This document shows, piece after piece, positions 14,009 to 14,517 of a DNA stretch of 14,517 bases. Under the pieces are notes generated by a model. It was not told where the DNA came from. It saw only the letters and a program-made list of their open reading frames with translations, and ran no database searches. Positions within the stretch are counted from its first letter, which is position 1, and each line of letters begins with the position of its first letter. This DNA comes from CAYFUT01 sp964346395 (GTDB lineage: Bacteria; Bacillota; Halanaerobiia; Halobacteroidales; Halobacteroidaceae). Made by a program: the position numbers and the translations under genes. The stretch lies in NCBI GenBank assembly GCA_964346395.1, contig CAYFUT010000066.1, positions 1-14,517 of the forward strand. The letters are read 5' to 3'.

Positions 14009-14517
14009 ATGAGCTGGATTAAAAAAATTGATCAGGAAAAAGCAGAAGGAAGATTAAAAAAATTATATGATCAATTAACTAATCGTCCGGGGGCAGACCA
14101 AGTTCCTAACATTTTGCAGGTGCAGTCACTAAATTCTAAAGTCATGGGGGCGCATTTAAGTTTGTATCAATCAATAATGTTTGGGGACTCTAACTTGAGC
14201 AGAAGGCAGAGAGAATTGATAGCCACGGTAGTTTCTGGAATTAATTCTTGTCATTACTGAATTGAGCACCACGGAGAGGCTCTCCGTCAGGTATCTGATT
14301 ATGATGAAACGCAGATTAAAGAGATTGTTGAAGATTATGCAGCTGCTGATATTTCTTCAGCTGAAATGTTGATGCTTGAGTACGCAGAAAAGCTGACTAA
14401 CAATCCGAATGAAATAAAAGAACAAGATGTTCAGAATTTAAAGGAAGTTGGATTTAGCGATCGGGATATTTTTGATATTAATCAAGTTGTATCTTACTTT
14501 AATTATATTAATCGAAC
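14009..14517 (+). CDS. Selenocysteine-containing AhpD/peroxidase-related protein, 3' partial
   Basis: ATG behind AGGAGGAGG. The frame meets TGA at 14258-14260, but family homology continues unbroken in the same frame to the window edge (169 codons visible). The active-site region reads E69-x11-C81-H-Y-U84-x3-H88, the AhpD pattern EX11CXXCX3H with Sec for the second Cys. Downstream, EHHGEAL, about 60 helical residues and VSYFNYINR match the carboxymuconolactone decarboxylase / uncharacterised peroxidase-related family. A 17-base hairpin starts 10 bases after the TGA, matching a bacterial SECIS. Family members act in thiol-dependent peroxide reduction; the physiological substrate is unknown. 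Translation needs SelB and tRNA-Sec encoded elsewhere. The C-terminus lies outside the window. Automatic callers would truncate it at 83 aa. Confidence 0.88.
14271..14287 (+). promoter_or_regulatory. Bacterial SECIS element
   Basis: Perfect 7-base-pair hairpin ACGGAGA-GGC-TCTCCGT, 10 bases after the in-frame TGA. The size (17 bases) and distance are very close to the E. coli fdhF SECIS, and the loop carries guanines as SelB recognition requires. It also encodes the conserved HGEAL region, so it is under a double constraint. Confidence 0.85.

Noticed and set aside
14009..14260. Truncated or frameshifted pseudogene of an AhpD-like protein
   Set aside because: The frame continues with full homology after a single TGA located at a catalytic Cys and followed by a SECIS hairpin, so selenocysteine is the better explanation.
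1..14517. CRISPR array, tRNA, rRNA or insertion sequence
   Set aside because: No regularly spaced repeats, cloverleaf, rRNA signature or transposase was seen on either strand. The mini-ORF array is repetitive only in its SDs and in one duplicated unit.

Overview
The window looks like a piece of a low-GC, obligately anaerobic Firmicute-type genome. A halophilic anaerobe of the Halanaerobiales type would fit, but the genus is a guess. The evidence is AT-rich intergenic DNA with near-consensus sigma-A promoters, very strong Shine-Dalgarno (SD) sequences, TTG and GTG starts, a biotin synthase with the cysteine pattern of anaerobes, and a selenocysteine codon with a SECIS hairpin. A run of 100 N (5256-5355) is a scaffold gap, so the DNA left of it may not be truly adjacent to the rest.

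Left part (1-5255): one very large gene open at both ends. Its product has an Rx4H HEPN-like motif, a STAND/NACHT-like NTPase with winged helix, and about 1150 residues of helical repeats. This is the layout of a sensor-effector protein, plausibly antiviral defence.

Middle-left (5356-6540): after a strong promoter and a leader of about 300 bases comes an array of at least seven mini-ORFs of 12-42 codons. Each has its own SD, mostly with near-perfect anti-SD complementarity, plus one decayed duplicate. Two are cysteine-containing, two proline-rich, one glycine-rich and hydrophobic, and two short and amphipathic. I do not recognise them as a known system. The array ends at a terminator-like hairpin inside the last mini-ORF.

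Middle (6541-9728): a four-gene operon with a TetR-type repressor, an ABC ATPase and two ABC-2 permeases joined by GTGA overlaps. It resembles fluoroquinolone/drug export systems, and a palindrome upstream of tetR is a candidate autoregulatory operator.

Middle-right (9829-12067): a GIY-YIG (DUF123/Uri) nuclease-like gene, a large inverted repeat, then bioB-bioY on the minus strand. These two lie behind a perfect-consensus promoter overlapped by a BirA-type operator. BioB has the residue pattern expected of the anaerobe-type (Type II) enzyme.

Right part (12334-14517): a YlbF/YmcA-family protein with a Cys/His tail, a strong terminator, and a threonine-aldolase-family PLP enzyme. Last is an AhpD/peroxidase-related protein whose CxxC motif is CxxU. 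Its UGA is followed after 10 bases by a 17-base SECIS-like hairpin, and the frame stays open to the window edge, so the apparent 83-aa ORF is a misread selenoprotein.
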